Positions 62,576 through 64,000 of a stretch of DNA of 64,000 nucleotides are shown here, piece by piece. The DNA comes from Catenuloplanes atrovinosus (GTDB taxonomy: Bacteria; Actinomycetota; Actinomycetes; Mycobacteriales; Micromonosporaceae). Numbering within the stretch: position 1 is the stretch's first letter; every line of letters starts with the position of its first letter. The position numbers and the translations under genes were made by a program. Location: NCBI RefSeq assembly GCF_031458235.1, contig NZ_JAVDYB010000001.1, positions 6,948,501 to 7,012,500 on the forward strand, in the 5' to 3' direction. Below the pieces are notes generated by a model. The model saw only the letters and a list, made by a program, of their open reading frames with translations, did not search any database and was not told the DNA's origin.

Positions 62576-63604
62576 TCAGGGGGCCGGAACGAACCGCTCG
62601 GCCTCGGCCTGACGCGGCACGATCGGGGGTGCCGGCACGGCCGCACCGTGACTCTCGTCACGCTCGGCGTCCTCGGCCGAGTCGTACCCCACGAAGTAGT
62701 TCGGCCGGCCCTGCGCCGAGACGTAGATCCGTGCCACGTACTCACCGAGCAGGCCCAGGCAGAGCAGCTGGAGCGCGCCGAGGAACACCGTGATGACGAT
62801 GAGCGACGACCAGCCCGGCACCACGCTGCCGTTCAGGTACGCCACGAACGCGAAGACGGCCAGCAGCGCGCACGCGGCCATGCCGAGCAGGCCCAGCCAG
62901 GTCGCCAGCCGCAGCGGGGCCGCGGTGAAGCCGGTGATGCTGTCCACGGCCAGGCGGATCATCTTGGACAGCGGGTACTTCGACTCGCCGGCCGCGCGCT
63001 TCTCCCGCACGTAGGTGACCTCGCCGCTCGGCAGGCCGGTCCACGGCACCAGGAGCCGGTAGACCGGCCGGTTCTCCGGGAGTTGCCGGAGCACGTCGAC
63101 CGTGGCGCGGCTGAGCAGGCGGAAGTCGCCGGCCTGGGACGGCACGTTCCGCCCGACCACGCGGCGCATCAGGTTGTAGTAGGCGCCCGCGGTCCACCGC
63201 TTGAACGGCGTGTCGGTGGTCCGGTCGGTACGCACGCCGTACACGATGTCGAGCTGCTCGGACTGCGCCAGGCGCAGCATCTCGGCCAGCGTCTCCGGCG
63301 GGTCCTGCAGGTCCGCGTCGATGCTCGCCACGTAGGCGCCGTGCGCGCGGTGCAGGCCCGCGGTCAGCGCGCCCTGGTGGCCGCAGTTGCGGCTGAGCCG
63401 GATGACCCGCAGCTCGGGCCAGCTCCGCTGCATGCCGGCCAGCACCAGCGGAGTCGCGTCGCGGCTTCCGTCGTCGACGGCCACGACCTCATATGTCTCG
63501 CCGAGCCCGTCGAGGACCGGCCGGAGTCGCTCTGCGAAGGAAGGGAGGACTTCTTCCTCGTTGTAGATCGGAACGACGACGGAAAGTGTCGGCACCGGGC
63601 GCAC
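62576..63604 (-). CDS. GT2-family polyprenyl-phosphate-type glycosyltransferase
   Basis: A 342-residue DPM1/GtrB-like glycosyltransferase. The N-terminal GT-A domain has VVPIYNEEEVLPSF, AVDDGSRDAT and the DAD metal motif in SIDADLQDP (96-98). The QAGDFRLLSR segment and the acceptor loop EKRAAGESKYPLSKM are typical of enzymes that load sugars onto polyprenyl phosphate. Two C-terminal helices (LATWLGLLGMAACALLAVFAFVAYL and ITVFLGALQLLCLGLLGEYVARI) anchor it in the membrane. GTG 63604 is used; GTG 63595 is possible. It lies between rplL and rpoB as a single-gene unit with its own terminator. Sugar and acceptor are unknown. Confidence 0.9.
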   Translation of the reverse strand: MRPVPTLSVVVPIYNEEEVLPSFAERLRPVLDGLGETYEVVAVDDGSRDATPLVLAGMQRSWPELRVIRLSRNCGHQGALTAGLHRAHGAYVASIDADLQDPPETLAEMLRLAQSEQLDIVYGVRTDRTTDTPFKRWTAGAYYNLMRRVVGRNVPSQAGDFRLLSRATVDVLRQLPENRPVYRLLVPWTGLPSGEVTYVREKRAAGESKYPLSKMIRLAVDSITGFTAAPLRLATWLGLLGMAACALLAVFAFVAYLNGSVVPGWSSLIVITVFLGALQLLCLGLLGEYVARIYVSAQGRPNYFVGYDSAEDAERDESHGAAVPAPPIVPRQAEAERFVPAP

Positions 63605-63662
63605 CTGACAACCCTTCGTTGAGGGGAGGGACGGCCAATCCTAAATGTGAGCCCGGCATACG

Positions 63663-63698
63663 AAAAGGCGGGTGCCCCCTTCGGGACACCCGCCTTTC
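63663..63698 (-). terminator. rplL terminator
   Basis: On the minus strand AAAGGCGGGTG...CACCCGCCTTTT forms a strong stem with a GAAG-type loop and ends in TTTT, 18 bases past the rplL stop. Confidence 0.88.
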
Positions 63699-63715
63699 AG
63701 TGCGTGAAGACGCGA

Positions 63716-64000
63716 TTACTTGAGGGAGACCTTGGCGCCTTCGCCCTCGAGCTTGGTCTTGGCCTTCTCGGCCGTCTCCTTGTTGACCTTCTCCAGGATG
63801 GCCTTCGGCGCGCTCTCGACGACGTCCTTGGCCTCCTTCAGGCCCAGGCCGGTCAGCTCGCGCACGACCTTGATGACCTGGATCTTCTTGCCACCGTCGG
63901 CCTCGAGGACGACGTCGAACTCGTCCTTCTCCTCCGGGGCGTCCGCAACGGCGGCCGGGCCGGCCGGGCCGGCGATCGCGACCGGCGCGGCGGCGGTCAC
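63716..64000 (-). CDS. rplL: 50S ribosomal protein L7/L12, C-terminal part
   Basis: The last 94 residues of L7/L12; the N-terminal dimerisation part is beyond the right edge. The Ala/Pro/Gly hinge ([12 protein letters not shown]) precedes the factor-binding C-terminal domain [48 protein letters not shown]. This domain recruits EF-Tu, EF-G and IF2. Followed by a terminator. Confidence 0.97.
   Translation of the reverse strand: MTAAAPVAIAGPAGPAAVADAPEEKDEFDVVLEADGGKKIQVIKVVRELTGLGLKEAKDVVESAPKAILEKVNKETAEKAKTKLEGEGAKVSLK

Overview
The window is very GC-rich DNA with frequent GTG and TTG starts, a conservon signalling operon, TPP-riboswitch-controlled thiamine genes and a fused str-S10-spc-alpha ribosomal cluster. 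This points to an actinomycete, most likely of the Micromonosporaceae (Actinoplanes/Micromonospora/Catenuloplanes type). The family placement is inference from gene content and style; no database was searched.

Layout. 1-4.4 kb (minus): a conservon of sensor kinase (cvnA), roadblock protein (cvnB), DUF742 protein (cvnC) and a GTPase (cvnD, cut by the window edge), with a divergent branched-chain-type solute-binding lipoprotein at 4.9-6.0 kb. 6.1-8.9 kb: a NitT/TauT-type importer whose permease, ATPase and binding lipoprotein are three separate, alternately oriented transcription units. 9.1-15 kb: an LLM-family flavin/F420 oxidoreductase, then a 1650-residue multi-pass membrane protein with a huge low-complexity tail. 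15.1-21.2 kb (minus): a complete thiamine operon (thiE-thiO-thiS-thiG-tenI/thiE2-thiD-thiC) behind a promoter and a TPP riboswitch. 21.3-24.4 kb (minus): a Uma2-family nuclease-like protein, an ABC-F ATPase and an RsmC-like methyltransferase. 24.5-28.6 kb: a second giant low-complexity membrane protein.

28.6-54 kb (minus): truA, rplQ, rpoA, rpsD, rpsK, rpsM, rpmJ, infA; then a DUF1707 gene and a nine-unit 34-bp tandem repeat that separate infA from map, adk and secY; then the spc and S10 clusters from rplO up to rpsJ; then tuf, fusA, rpsG, rpsL. Two small proline-rich or membrane proteins follow. 54.6-62.0 kb (minus): rpoC and rpoB, then a polyprenyl-phosphate-type glycosyltransferase and the C-terminal part of rplL at the right edge.

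How it works together: the right half is the translation and transcription core, organised as a few long minus-strand units divided by hairpins and internal promoters. The most notable non-coding signal is a conserved 20-nt element with a potential hairpin (19-20 of 20 identical) upstream of rpsJ, rpsL and infA. At rpsL it lies inside the predicted mRNA leader, which suggests a shared post-transcriptional control element. Other items worth attention are the 34-bp repeat array, several leaderless-type promoters, unusual residues in the rifampicin pocket of RpoB, and the two giant repeat-rich membrane proteins.
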